Assembly: GCF_009832905.1 (NCBI RefSeq)
Contig: NZ_CP047135.1
Coordinates: forward strand, 3,326,001-3,390,000
Length of the DNA: 64,000 bases
DNA from: Stenotrophomonas sp. 364
Lineage (GTDB): Bacteria; Pseudomonadota; Gammaproteobacteria; Xanthomonadales; Xanthomonadaceae
Reading direction: 5' to 3'
Position numbers and translations under genes: made by a program. Positions 26,611 through 34,958 of this stretch are shown piece by piece. Within the stretch, counting starts at the first letter, position 1. The number at the start of each line of letters is the position of its first letter. Below the pieces are notes generated by a model that saw only the letters and a program-made list of their open reading frames with translations, searched no databases and was not told the DNA's origin.

Positions 26611-27942
26611 TCAGCGCGCCGTTGTGTCTGCGCTGTACACCCACTGCCGGAAGAACGGCTGCAGCGAGCGCCCGGCGGCCTTTTCCATTGCGTGCTGGAA
26701 GTCGAGGGTGGTCACCGAGCGCCCATCGTTGGCCACGGTGTAATCGCGCAGGCCACGCCAGAACGCGTCCTCCCCCAGTTCACCGCGCAGCAGGTGCAGT
26801 ACATACGCGCCCTTGCGATAGACCACCGCGCGGTCGTCGGCGGTGGGCGCATCCCAGGAGGCATAGACCAGCGCATGGTCGGCGCCTTTGGCGCGCAGCG
26901 CATCCAGCCGCGTGCGCCAGCCCTGCACCTGCGCCTGGTAGGCCGCCTCGCCCTGCGCATGCTGCAGGTACGCGGCGGTCATGAAGTTGGCCATGCCTTC
27001 GTTGAGCCAGAAGTGTTGCCAGCTGGCGCAGGTCACCCGGTTGCCCCACCACTGGTGGGCGGCCTCGTGCGCCATCAGCGCGGTGTCGTCCGGATCGTCC
27101 AGCACGCCCTGCCCGTAGGCCTCGGACATCAGCGACAGCCCGGTCATTTCCTGGCCGATGGTACTTTTCACCAGTGCTTGCTGATAACTCTCACCACGGT
27201 AGGGCAGCCCGGCGCGCGCAGCGAAGAAGTCGAGCATGTCGCCGGTGCGGGCAAACAGCGTCTGCAGTTGTGCCGGGGTTCGATCCACCGACAGGAAGCG
27301 CAGCGCGATGGCAGCGTGCTGGCGGGTGGCTTCCTGATAGCGCCCGGCCGCAAAGCCATACACGTACGCCGGCAGTGCGCTATCGGACGACCAGCGGTGT
27401 TCAATTCGGCCATCAGCCAGCGTGCGCGGTGGTTCTGCACGACCACTGCCGGCGGCCAGCAGACCGGCTGGTAGTGTGAGCGACAGATGCAGGCGGGCCC
27501 GCTCATCCGGCGCATCCACCGACGGCATCCATTGGCTGGTGGAGAACACGCTGTACACCTCGTCGCGCTCGGGGGCGAACTCCAGCCCGAAGCGGGGCGC
27601 GCCGGAGTATGCAATGCGAACGTTGCCGAAGGCGCCTGAAGGTATCGGCTCGGCCAGCGTGATCCGAAGGCGGCCGTTGGTCTGCTCGAACTGCAGCGCA
27701 CGCCCGCCCTGGGTGACCGAAGCTATGTCCAGCTCGCCGGCATCCAGGGTCAATGTCTGCACGCGCTGGACCGCGTCGAACCACACCGTCACTTTTCCCT
27801 GCAGGCGCTTTTGCTGAATGTCCGGCTCAAGCGCGACTTCGTAGCTGATGACATCAAACGCGCGCGGTGCAGACGCATGTGCACGCACGGCAAACAACAA
27901 CGGCATCAACAGAAGCGCGTGCAACAACGAACGGCATGCCAT
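26611..27942 (-). CDS. Short secreted M1-family zinc aminopeptidase
   Basis: 443 residues from the ATG at 27942 with GGGAG upstream. A signal peptide (1-24) precedes an N-terminal beta domain and a gluzincin domain. The zinc motif HEAAHQWW (292-299) and Glu315 in WLNEG fit HExxH-x18-E. The GAMEN exopeptidase motif is replaced by GQEMTG (263-268). The protein ends soon after the catalytic domain and lacks the large C-terminal helical domain of PepN, so it is about half the classic length. It is a periplasmic or secreted peptidase, and the altered GAMEN motif leaves specificity open. Confidence 0.88.
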   Translation of the reverse strand: MACRSLLHALLLMPLLFAVRAHASAPRAFDVISYEVALEPDIQQKRLQGKVTVWFDAVQRVQTLTLDAGELDIASVTQGGRALQFEQTNGRLRITLAEPIPSGAFGNVRIAYSGAPRFGLEFAPERDEVYSVFSTSQWMPSVDAPDERARLHLSLTLPAGLLAAGSGRAEPPRTLADGRIEHRWSSDSALPAYVYGFAAGRYQEATRQHAAIALRFLSVDRTPAQLQTLFARTGDMLDFFAARAGLPYRGESYQQALVKSTIGQEMTGLSLMSEAYGQGVLDDPDDTALMAHEAAHQWWGNRVTCASWQHFWLNEGMANFMTAAYLQHAQGEAAYQAQVQGWRTRLDALRAKGADHALVYASWDAPTADDRAVVYRKGAYVLHLLRGELGEDAFWRGLRDYTVANDGRSVTTLDFQHAMEKAAGRSLQPFFRQWVYSADTTAR

Positions 27943-28057
27943 CTTCGACTCCCTTCTCGCCCAGGCCTGGCGCATCCTGCCATGCCACGATGGATGCGTG
28001 CGGCACGCCATCACACCGGTGGTGGACCTGGAAACAAACCGGCGAGGTTCGATGGAG

Positions 28058-28182
28058 TCGGCGGGTTGGGCGCTGGGGCCCCATGCCCTTGGAGGCGAAA
28101 TAAAGGAGGAGGTGGCGGCTGCAGGCCGACGCCGGGGGACATTCGCCGGAAAGGGCATGGGCCCCAGCGCCCAACCCGCCGA
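28058..28182. repeat. Long imperfect inverted repeat (~32-bp arms, 60-base loop)
   Basis: The left arm 28058-28090 is the reverse complement of the right arm 28151-28182 apart from one extra C. Inside, GGCGAA (near 28094) and TTCGCC (28142-28147) extend the stem. The element lies in the 322-base gap between the M1 peptidase and the aldolase gene, which has no ORF of its own. It resembles the three shorter elements at 33150, 33428 and 39820 in design but has a different core. Confidence 0.75.
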
Positions 28183-28211
28183 CGGTTGCGCCTGGGCAGG
28201 CCGAAGAACCA

Positions 28212-28244
28212 AAAAAAATGCCGGCACAAGGCCGGCATTTTTTT
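28212..28244 (-). terminator. Rho-independent terminator of the aldolase gene
   Basis: AAAAAAATGCCGGC (28212-28225) and GCCGGCATTTTTTT (28231-28244) are exact complements over a 5-base loop. It is 20 bases after the aldolase stop, has T-tracts on both strands and is the strongest terminator in the window. Confidence 0.93.
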
Positions 28245-28264
28245 CAGGTGCGGTCAGGCCGGTA

Positions 28265-29269
28265 TCAGCCGTTCCACTTGCCCAGTGCCGCCTGGCCGTT
28301 TTCCTTGGCGCGGTCGTACACGGTCTGCTGTGCCTTGGCGATGTTGGCCTTGGTGTCCTTGGCCCACAGCTTCAGCGCGGCCTGCTGCATGGCGCGGCCG
28401 TAGGAGAAGCTCAGCGGCCACGGCAGGTTGCCCATCTGGTTCATGGCGTTCAGATGCGCGGTGGACTGCTCATCGCTCTGGCCGCCGGACAGGAACACCA
28501 CGCCCGGCAGGATCGCCGGCACGGTGCTCTTGAGGCACATCACGGTCGATTCGGCCACTTCCTCGACGTCGGCCTGCTCTTCGCAGCCCTTGCCGGAGAT
28601 GACCATCGAGGCCTTCAGGATGGTGCCTTCCAGCAGCACATTCTGCTGGTACAGCGCGTCGAACAGCGAACGCAGGGTGGCTTCGGTGACTTCGTAGCAG
28701 GTCTCGATGTCGTGGTCGCCGTCCATGATCACTTCCGGCTCAACCATCGGCACCAGGCCGCATTCCTGGCACAGCGCCGCATAACGGGCCAGCGCGTGGG
28801 CGTTGGACTCGATGCAGGTGCCCGACGGGATGCTTTCGCCGATGTTGATCACCGCGCGCCACTTGGCAAAGCGCGCACCCAGCTTGTAGTACTCCTGCAG
28901 GCGCTCGCGCAGGCCGTCCAGGCCTTCGGTCACCAGCTCACCGGGGCAGCCGGCCAGCGCATGGGCGCCCTTGTCGACCTTGATGCCCGGAATGATTCCG
29001 TGGTCGGCCATGTACTTGGCGAACGGCACGCCGTCCTTGGTGGACTGGCGGATGGTTTCGTCGTACAGGATCGCGCCGGAGACATGCTCGTTCAGCTTCG
29101 GCGTGGTCAGCAGCATTTCGCGGTAGGCGCGACGGTTCTCTTCGGTGTTTTCCAGGCCAACGCTGGCGAAGCGCTTGCCGATGGTGCCGGTGGATTCGTC
29201 GATCGCGATGATGCCCTTGCCCGGGGCGACCATGGCCTGGGCGGTTTCGGCCAGCTGTTCGATGCTCAT
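28265..29269 (-). CDS. Class I fructose-bisphosphate aldolase
   Basis: 334 residues from the ATG at 29269. This is the eukaryote-type class I enzyme, which cleaves fructose 1,6-bisphosphate through a Schiff base. Seen are GKGIIAIDESTGTIGKRF (in parts), the ARFAKWRAV substrate segment, the active-site block EGTILKASMV with the Schiff-base Lys, and FLSGGQSDEQST. It lies at the end of the minus-strand glycolytic group with pyk, pgk and gap, and has its own terminator. No class II aldolase gene is in the window. Confidence 0.93.
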   Translation of the reverse strand: MSIEQLAETAQAMVAPGKGIIAIDESTGTIGKRFASVGLENTEENRRAYREMLLTTPKLNEHVSGAILYDETIRQSTKDGVPFAKYMADHGIIPGIKVDKGAHALAGCPGELVTEGLDGLRERLQEYYKLGARFAKWRAVINIGESIPSGTCIESNAHALARYAALCQECGLVPMVEPEVIMDGDHDIETCYEVTEATLRSLFDALYQQNVLLEGTILKASMVISGKGCEEQADVEEVAESTVMCLKSTVPAILPGVVFLSGGQSDEQSTAHLNAMNQMGNLPWPLSFSYGRAMQQAALKLWAKDTKANIAKAQQTVYDRAKENGQAALGKWNG

Positions 29270-29436
29270 GTATTTCCTGTGGCGGGTGCGGGAAAAACGC
29301 AATTATAGCCCCCGCCTCCCGTGAACTGACCGTCCACAGAATCTGGAAACGCTTTCAGGCACCCAACGCATGACGGCGCGACGTTTCCGCCGCGCCGCCG
29401 TGTGCTGCACTGCCGGGGTTTGCCCGGCGGTTTCCT

Positions 29437-30903
29437 TTACAGATCGCCCAGACCGCTGGCGCGCCCGTCTTCACCCACTTCCAGCAGGCGCAGGGTGTTG
29501 GTGGCGCCATGGGTTTCCATGTGCTCGCCGCTGGTGAACACCACGCGGTCACCGGCCTGCAGCTGGTTGGCTTCCACCAGCAGGCGGATGCTGCCGCGTG
29601 CGGCTTCGCGCGGGGTGAAGCCGCGGCTGTCGAAGTTGATCGGGAACACGTCGCGCATCAGCGCCATCTGGCGACGGGCGCCGTCGTGGCGGGTCACCGC
29701 GAACACCGGGGCCGAGGCACGGAAACGCGACAGGTAGCGCGCGGTGCCGCCGGATTCGGTCATCGCCACGATCGCACGCACGCCCACGTGCTGGGACAGG
29801 AACATGGTGGCCATGGCGATGGCCTGGTCGGCACGTTCCAGGTTGCGCGGCGAGGCGCCGAAATCGGTTTCGGTCTGGAACTGGCGTTCGGCGCCCAGGC
29901 AGATGCGCGCCATCGCTTCGACCGCTTTGACCGGGTACATGCCCGCAGCGGTTTCGGCCGACAGCATCACCGCATCGGTACCGTCGATGACCGAGTTGGC
30001 CACGTCCAGCACTTCGGCGCGGGTCGGGATCGGGCTTTCGACCATCGACTGCAGCATCTGCGTGGCGGTGATCACCACCTTGTTCTGTGCCAGCGAGGCC
30101 TTGATGATCTTCTTCTGCAGGCCCGGCAGTTCGGCGTCGCCGATTTCCACGCCCAGGTCGCCACGGGCGACCATCACCACATCACTGGCGTCGACGATTT
30201 CTTCCAGGTTCTCGATGGCTTCTGTGCGCTCGATCTTGGACACCAGCGCGGCGTAGCAGCCGTGCGATTCGGCAATGGCGCGCGCATCGTTCATGTCCTG
30301 CGCGTTGCGGCAGAACGAGACGGCGATGAAGTCCACGCCGATCTTGGCCACGATGCCGATCAGTTCCTTGTCGCGCTCGGTCAGTGCGCCCAGCGACAGG
30401 CCACCGCCCTGCTTGTTCAGGCCCTTGCGGTCGGAGAGCACGCCGTCGTTGAGCACGGTGTTGATGATGCGCTCGCCCTGCACTTCCAGGACCTGCAGCT
30501 GCATCAGGCCGTCGTCGAGCAGCAGCACGTCGCCGGCCACCACGTCCTGCGGCAGGCCGAGGTAGCTCACGCCCACCTGGGTGGTGTCGCCCGGGGGCGG
30601 GTTGGCCGCGGCGACCAGGTCGAAGCGGTCGCCCGCCTTGAGGTGGATCTTGCCTTCGGCGAAGCGCTCGATGCGGATCTTCGGGCCCGGCAGGTCGGCC
30701 AGGATGCCCACTTCCACGCCCACGCGCTGCGCGGCAGCGCGCACGTCGGCGGCACGCTTGGCCTGGCCGGACGGGTCACCGTGGCTGAAGTTGAGGCGAA
30801 CCACGTTCACGCCGGCGCGGAAGAGATCCTCCAGCACGCCCGGCGGGTCGGTTGCCGGTCCGAGGGTGGCAAGGATCTTGGTGCGACGCTGACGCTCAAT
30901 CAT
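29437..30903 (-). CDS. pyk: Pyruvate kinase
   Basis: 488 residues. The enzyme converts phosphoenolpyruvate and ADP to pyruvate and ATP. The opening RTKILATLGPATD, the Mg2+/substrate loop MVARGDLGVEIG, TATQMLQSM and the C-terminal regulatory-site domain (about 355-480) are present. It sits between the HAD phosphatase and the aldolase genes on the same strand, with 213 and 167 base gaps. These spacings suggest separate promoters. No terminator is obvious in either gap. Confidence 0.96.
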   Translation of the reverse strand: MIERQRRTKILATLGPATDPPGVLEDLFRAGVNVVRLNFSHGDPSGQAKRAADVRAAAQRVGVEVGILADLPGPKIRIERFAEGKIHLKAGDRFDLVAAANPPPGDTTQVGVSYLGLPQDVVAGDVLLLDDGLMQLQVLEVQGERIINTVLNDGVLSDRKGLNKQGGGLSLGALTERDKELIGIVAKIGVDFIAVSFCRNAQDMNDARAIAESHGCYAALVSKIERTEAIENLEEIVDASDVVMVARGDLGVEIGDAELPGLQKKIIKASLAQNKVVITATQMLQSMVESPIPTRAEVLDVANSVIDGTDAVMLSAETAAGMYPVKAVEAMARICLGAERQFQTETDFGASPRNLERADQAIAMATMFLSQHVGVRAIVAMTESGGTARYLSRFRASAPVFAVTRHDGARRQMALMRDVFPINFDSRGFTPREAARGSIRLLVEANQLQAGDRVVFTSGEHMETHGATNTLRLLEVGEDGRASGLGDL

Positions 30904-31116
30904 GGTAAATGGGCTCCCGGGAAAGGATCGAAATTAGCACACCCTTCACGTCCCATGAATACGTTTACAGCCTTGGGGCAGCTGGCTCTTGCTGTTGTCC
31001 TGCAGACACCGGCGGACCGCCGGGCGGACATCGGCTGACGCCCGAATGCCGACAAGCCCCGACCCAATTGGCTTTGCGCGCGACATGCGGCGGCGTACGG
31101 GACGCCGCCGCGTGCC

Positions 31117-31782
31117 TCAGGCGAGCAGCGTGAGCAGGTCGTCCGGCGTGTTTGCCAGGTGCTGCGCACCGGCCAATTGCAGCTCGTCGGCGCCGCCGAA
31201 ACCCCACAACACGCCGATATTGCGCATGGCGTGATGACGCGCGCCGGCAATATCCATGCGCCGGTCGCCGATCATCCAGCACTGGTCCGGGGTCAGCGAC
31301 AGGCGCTGCAGGGCTTCGGCGACCAGCTGCGGTTTCTCGCTGCGGCTGCCGTCGATCGTGGCCCCGATGACGTCCTCGAAGCAGCTGCCAAACGGCAGGT
31401 GGTCGATGATGCGGCGCGCGTGCGGCTCGTTCTTGGCGGTGACGATGGCCAGCCGGTGGCCGCGGTCGTGCAGTTCCTGCACGACCTGGCCGATCCTCGG
31501 GTACACCTCGTGTTCGCGCCAGCCCACCACGTCGAAGCGTTCGCGGTAGTAGGTAACTGCCTGTTCGATATCGGCCGGGTTGGCAAACAGCGGCGCGAAG
31601 CTGGTGCGCAGCGACGGGCCGATCCAGCGCCGCAGTTCGTCCTGCGGCGGGACCGGCTGGTCCATCCGGGTGAGCGCATGCGCCACGCATTGGGTAATGC
31701 CGACCGCCGAGTCGATCAGGGTGCCATCGAGGTCGAAGAACAGCGTCGCGCGCGGTACGAAGGCGTGACGACCGAGGGTCAT
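31117..31782 (-). CDS. HAD-superfamily phosphatase, phosphoglycolate phosphatase-like
   Basis: 221 residues. HAD motif I is DLDGTLIDS (nucleophile Asp17, acid Asp19). Motif II is in IVTAKN, the motif III Lys in SEKPQL, and motif IV is GDRRMDI. A helical cap domain (about 30-95) puts it in subfamily IA with Gph and PGP enzymes. Its ATG overlaps the pgk stop by one base (TGATG), so it is translated with pgk. It may remove 2-phosphoglycolate or another off-pathway phosphate made by glycolytic enzymes, an inference from the coupling. Confidence 0.87.
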   Translation of the reverse strand: MTLGRHAFVPRATLFFDLDGTLIDSAVGITQCVAHALTRMDQPVPPQDELRRWIGPSLRTSFAPLFANPADIEQAVTYYRERFDVVGWREHEVYPRIGQVVQELHDRGHRLAIVTAKNEPHARRIIDHLPFGSCFEDVIGATIDGSRSEKPQLVAEALQRLSLTPDQCWMIGDRRMDIAGARHHAMRNIGVLWGFGGADELQLAGAQHLANTPDDLLTLLA

Positions 31783-32957
31783 CAGGCGCCCCGTGCTTCC
31801 AGCGCGGCGACCGCCGGCAGGGTTTTGCCTTCCAGGAACTCCAGGAACGCGCCGCCGCCGGTGGAGATGTAGCTGACCTGGTCGGCGATGTCGTACTTGT
31901 CGACAGCCGCCAAGGTGTCGCCGCCGCCGGCGATGGAGAACGCCGGGGAGGCGGCGATGGCCTGGGCCAGGGCCTGGGTGCCGTGGCTGAAGGCCTCGAA
32001 TTCGAACACGCCGACGGGGCCGTTCCAGACCACGGTGCCGGCCTTGGCGATCAGCCCGGCGTAGTGCTGGGCGGTGTCCGGGCCGATGTCGAGGATGAGG
32101 TCGTCTTCGGCGACGTCAGCCACGGCCTTCACGGTGGCTTCGGCATCGGGGAGGAACTGCTTGGCGACGACGACGTCGGTGGGCAGGGGGATGTCGGCAC
32201 CGCGGGCCTTGGCATCGGCGACGATCTTCTTGGCCGTGTCGAGCAGGTCCGGTTCGTACAGGGACTTGCCGACCGGGTAGCCGGCCGCCGCGATGAAGGT
32301 GTTGGCGATGCCGCCGCCGACGATGAGCTGGTCGACCTTGCCGACGAGGCTGGACAGCAGTTCAAGCTTGGTGCTGACCTTGCTGCCGGCGACGATGGCG
32401 AGCAGGGGCTGGGCGGGGGCAAGCAGGGCCTTGGCGAGCGCGTCGAGTTCGGCCATGAGCAGCGGGCCGCCGGCGGCGATGGGGGCGAAGCGGATGACGC
32501 CATGGGTGGAGGCCTGGGCGCGGTGCGCGGTGCCGAAGGCGTCCATGACGAAGACGTCGCAGAGGGCGGCATACTTCCTGGCCAGGGTTTCGTCGTCCTT
32601 GCCTTCGCCGACGTTCATGCGGCAATTTTCAAGCAGGACGATGGCGCCGGGGGCAACGTCGACGCCGTCGACCCAGTCGCGCACGAGCGGGACCGGGACG
32701 CCGAGCAGCTGGGAGAGGCGCAGGGCAACGGGGGCAAGCGATTCGGCTTCGCTCCAGACGCCTTCGGTGGGGCGGCCGAGGTGCGAGGTGACCATGACGG
32801 CGGCGCCCTTTTCCAGTGCGAGCTTCAGCGTCGGCAGCGATGCGGTGATGCGCTGTTCGGAGGTGATGCGGCCATTCTCGATCGGTACGTTGAGGTCCTG
32901 GCGGATCAGCACGCGCTTGCCGGAGAGATCGAGGTCGGTCATGCGAACGATGGACAT
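31782..32957 (-). CDS. pgk: Phosphoglycerate kinase
   Basis: 391 residues from the ATG at 32957. The N-terminal [13 protein letters not shown] with the substrate Arg/Asp, [24 protein letters not shown], the hinge GGGIANTF and the nucleotide loop [13 protein letters not shown] are all seen. It makes ATP from 1,3-bisphosphoglycerate. The ribosome site is weak (AGAG). The 5' side, 32958-33593, is a repeat-rich gene-free stretch described in separate entries. The HAD phosphatase gene is coupled to its 3' end. Confidence 0.96.
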   Translation of the reverse strand: MSIVRMTDLDLSGKRVLIRQDLNVPIENGRITSEQRITASLPTLKLALEKGAAVMVTSHLGRPTEGVWSEAESLAPVALRLSQLLGVPVPLVRDWVDGVDVAPGAIVLLENCRMNVGEGKDDETLARKYAALCDVFVMDAFGTAHRAQASTHGVIRFAPIAAGGPLLMAELDALAKALLAPAQPLLAIVAGSKVSTKLELLSSLVGKVDQLIVGGGIANTFIAAAGYPVGKSLYEPDLLDTAKKIVADAKARGADIPLPTDVVVAKQFLPDAEATVKAVADVAEDDLILDIGPDTAQHYAGLIAKAGTVVWNGPVGVFEFEAFSHGTQALAQAIAASPAFSIAGGGDTLAAVDKYDIADQVSYISTGGGAFLEFLEGKTLPAVAALEARGA

Positions 32958-33063
32958 GGGCAACTCTTTGGCTGAAAAGGAAAGGGCGCCACGCACGGCG
33001 CAGACACCCATTGTCCCGGCTGCGCGGGTGCATCGCAAATTTTCGGGCAGACGCAGAGGCAGA

Positions 33064-33097
33064 AGCCAAAAGCCAAAAGCCAAAAGCCAAAAGCCAA
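33064..33097. repeat. Heptanucleotide microsatellite AGCCAAA, about five copies
   Basis: Four exact units and a near-complete fifth, 107 bases upstream of the pgk start, in non-coding DNA. Seven-base units can vary in number by slipped replication. Confidence 0.85.
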
Positions 33098-33149
33098 GTC
33101 CAAGGCCAGGTCCAGAGCCCTACGGCCGATGCTCCTGTGCTGTGCGGGC

Positions 33150-33239
33150 GCCTGTGGGTTCACGGGACACGCTGCAAGTACGTCCCTGTAAGCTCCGTCG
33201 CGCCATCCATGGCGCTCAGGGTCCCGTGAACCCACAGGC
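33150..33239 (+). repeat. Core-plus-variable-arms inverted-repeat element, copy 1
   Basis: Outer arms 33150-33168 and 33221-33239 are perfect 19-base complements ending in GGGAC and GTCCC. The core runs ACGCTGCAAGTACGTCCCTG, TAAGCTC, and then a hairpin GCGCCAT-CC-ATGGCGC (33200-33215). The same core with other arms occurs at 39820-39919 (+) and 33428-33536 (-). Confidence 0.8.
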
Positions 33240-33283
33240 CCCCACACTCGACAGTTGGTCGGCGCGCATGCAAAAGCCCACCG

Positions 33284-33398
33284 GTAGTGCCGGGCTCTGC
33301 CCGGCAGCTCTCATCCTCACCAATGCGAATGGATGATGAAAAGCACATCCGTAATGCGGCGCAAGGACACGTAGTGCCGGGCTCTGCCCGGCAGCTCT
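33284..33398 (+). repeat. Two direct GTAG-type REP copies
   Basis: Identical 28-base copies start at 33284 and 33371. Each begins GTAGTGCCGGGCTCTGCCCG and ends GCAGCTCT, with a GCCGGGC-TCT-GCCCGGC stem. They lie between the two inverted-repeat elements, in the gene-free stretch before pgk. Confidence 0.78.
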
Positions 33399-33427
33399 TC
33401 CCCACCGTCAACGCGGTGAACCGTCCG

Positions 33428-33536
33428 GAGGTGGCCGGGTGGCCTTGCCCAGGACCGTGTGTTGCCATGGATGGCAACACCGAGCCCCCAGGGACGGGTT
33501 TACGGCGTGTCCTGGGCAAGGCCACCCGGCCACCTC
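33428..33536 (-). repeat. Core-plus-variable-arms inverted-repeat element, copy 3
   Basis: Outer arms 33428-33455 and 33509-33536 are perfect 28-base complements ending AGGAC and GTCCT. The core reads on the minus strand (ACGCCGTAAACCCGTCCCTG, then GGGGCTC) and has the hairpin GTGTTGCCAT-GG-ATGGCAACAC (33459-33480). It ends 57 bases from the DUF3999 stop codon. Confidence 0.8.
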
Positions 33537-33593
33537 ACCGCAGGAACAACCAAAGCGCTGCCTTAGCCGCCAGCAAAAAAACAGCAACAACAA

Positions 33594-34958
33594 TCAACCA
33601 CCAACATCCCCAGGCTTCTGCCGCAGCACGCTCACCGCAAAGCCACCCACGATCAGCACGCCCAGCACCAGCAGCCCCCACAGCAGCCACTGCTTCCAAT
33701 CGCGCTGCGGGGCCACGGCGGCGTCGCCGCCCAGCACCTGCGCCTGCCCCTGCAGCGTCGCGGCGGCCGGCTGCCATTGCGCGCCCTGCTGCGCGCGCAG
33801 TTGCGCGATCACCGTACCCACCGGCGCATCGCTGCGGCCGGCGCGCACGCTGCCGGCGGCCACGCTGTACGGCGGCTCGCCCTGGCTCAGGAACACCAGC
33901 GCCTCGGGCTGGTAGCCCAGTTTCAACGTGGGCGCCTGGTTCGGCTCGGCCTGCGCTGCCACCAGCTTCCAGTAACGGTCACGCGTGGGAACCGGCAATG
34001 ACTGTGTCTGCGACCGACGACGTTCGGCGGCGTCCTGCACCTGGTAAGCCACCCACGGGCCTGCGCGCACCTGCCACGGCTGCGCCGTGTCATCGCGGCT
34101 GAGCAGGGTCCACTGCACCACGCTGTTGTCGGCGGTGCTGATGTCGACCTGGGCAATCGGAAAGCGCCCCTGCAGCTGGTACTCGAACTCGCCCGGCTTG
34201 CCGGCCGCGCCTGCCAGCGATTCCCAGCGCCAGTCGATCGCCTCCAGCGCCGGGGCCAGTTCGGCCTGCACGTTGGACAGCACCGGCAGCGCATCGGCGC
34301 CGATCGGCAAAATGCGGAAATAGCGCGCCTGGCGGCCGATCTCGATGCGCCGCTGCTGCAGGCGACGCCCATCGTGCTGCAGGTCCACCAACGGCACGTC
34401 GTCGGCAATCCGCTGCCACTGGCGAAGATCGTCGCTGGCCTCCACCCGCACCCGCGCCTGCAGCGACGACTGCACCTGCCAGTCCAGACGCAGCGCCTGC
34501 ACGCCCACTTTCAGCGCACTCGCATCGATCAGCCACCCGGCGGCCTGCGCACTGCCGCCGCCGCTGCGGCCCAGGCGCGCTTCCACCCGGCGCACGCTGC
34601 CGTCGGTGTTGCGTTCGGTCAGCAACTGCAGGTCATCGGCACCGGCGCCGGCCATCGCCGGCAGCGGAAACCAGGCCAGGTCCTGCCACTGCGCCGGGCG
34701 CGCCAGCGGCTGGTCGGCGCTCAGCAGCGTGGTGGGCAATGCCTGGCCTTGTACGTTGAACACCTGCACATCGGCCAGCCGCGGCGACACCGCGCTGCGG
34801 TATACCGCTTCATTTAGCATCACCCGGTATGCCCCGGCCTGTGGCTGGGACAGCTGCAACGGCCATTGCTGGCGGTAGTCCTGGCGCGCATCGGCGGACT
34901 GCGCCAGCGACGGCACTGCGGCCAGGGACAACACGGCGATCAAGGTACGCAACGTCAT
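33594..34958 (-). CDS. DUF3999-family exported membrane protein
   Basis: 454 residues from the ATG at 34958, which overlaps the DUF2339 stop by one base (TGATG). A signal peptide (about 1-21) precedes a long soluble periplasmic region of beta-rich character with 'SDDLRQWQRIADDVPLVDL' and 'RYFRILP'. One membrane helix lies near the C-terminus (WKQWLLWGLLVLGVLIVGGFAVSVL in parts), followed by a short cytosolic tail. DUF3999 genes habitually follow DUF2339 genes. The function is unknown. The pair probably forms an envelope complex. Confidence 0.82.
   Translation of the reverse strand: MTLRTLIAVLSLAAVPSLAQSADARQDYRQQWPLQLSQPQAGAYRVMLNEAVYRSAVSPRLADVQVFNVQGQALPTTLLSADQPLARPAQWQDLAWFPLPAMAGAGADDLQLLTERNTDGSVRRVEARLGRSGGGSAQAAGWLIDASALKVGVQALRLDWQVQSSLQARVRVEASDDLRQWQRIADDVPLVDLQHDGRRLQQRRIEIGRQARYFRILPIGADALPVLSNVQAELAPALEAIDWRWESLAGAAGKPGEFEYQLQGRFPIAQVDISTADNSVVQWTLLSRDDTAQPWQVRAGPWVAYQVQDAAERRRSQTQSLPVPTRDRYWKLVAAQAEPNQAPTLKLGYQPEALVFLSQGEPPYSVAAGSVRAGRSDAPVGTVIAQLRAQQGAQWQPAAATLQGQAQVLGGDAAVAPQRDWKQWLLWGLLVLGVLIVGGFAVSVLRQKPGDVGG

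Noticed and set aside
28058..28182. The long inverted repeat considered as the ends of an insertion sequence
   Set aside because: The interior is only 60 bases without an ORF, no target-site duplication is apparent, and no transposase is in the window.
29410..29440. GC-rich stem near the pyk stop considered as the pyk terminator
   Set aside because: The T-rich side is on the plus strand, where no gene reads in, and the pyk-strand side has no T-tract.
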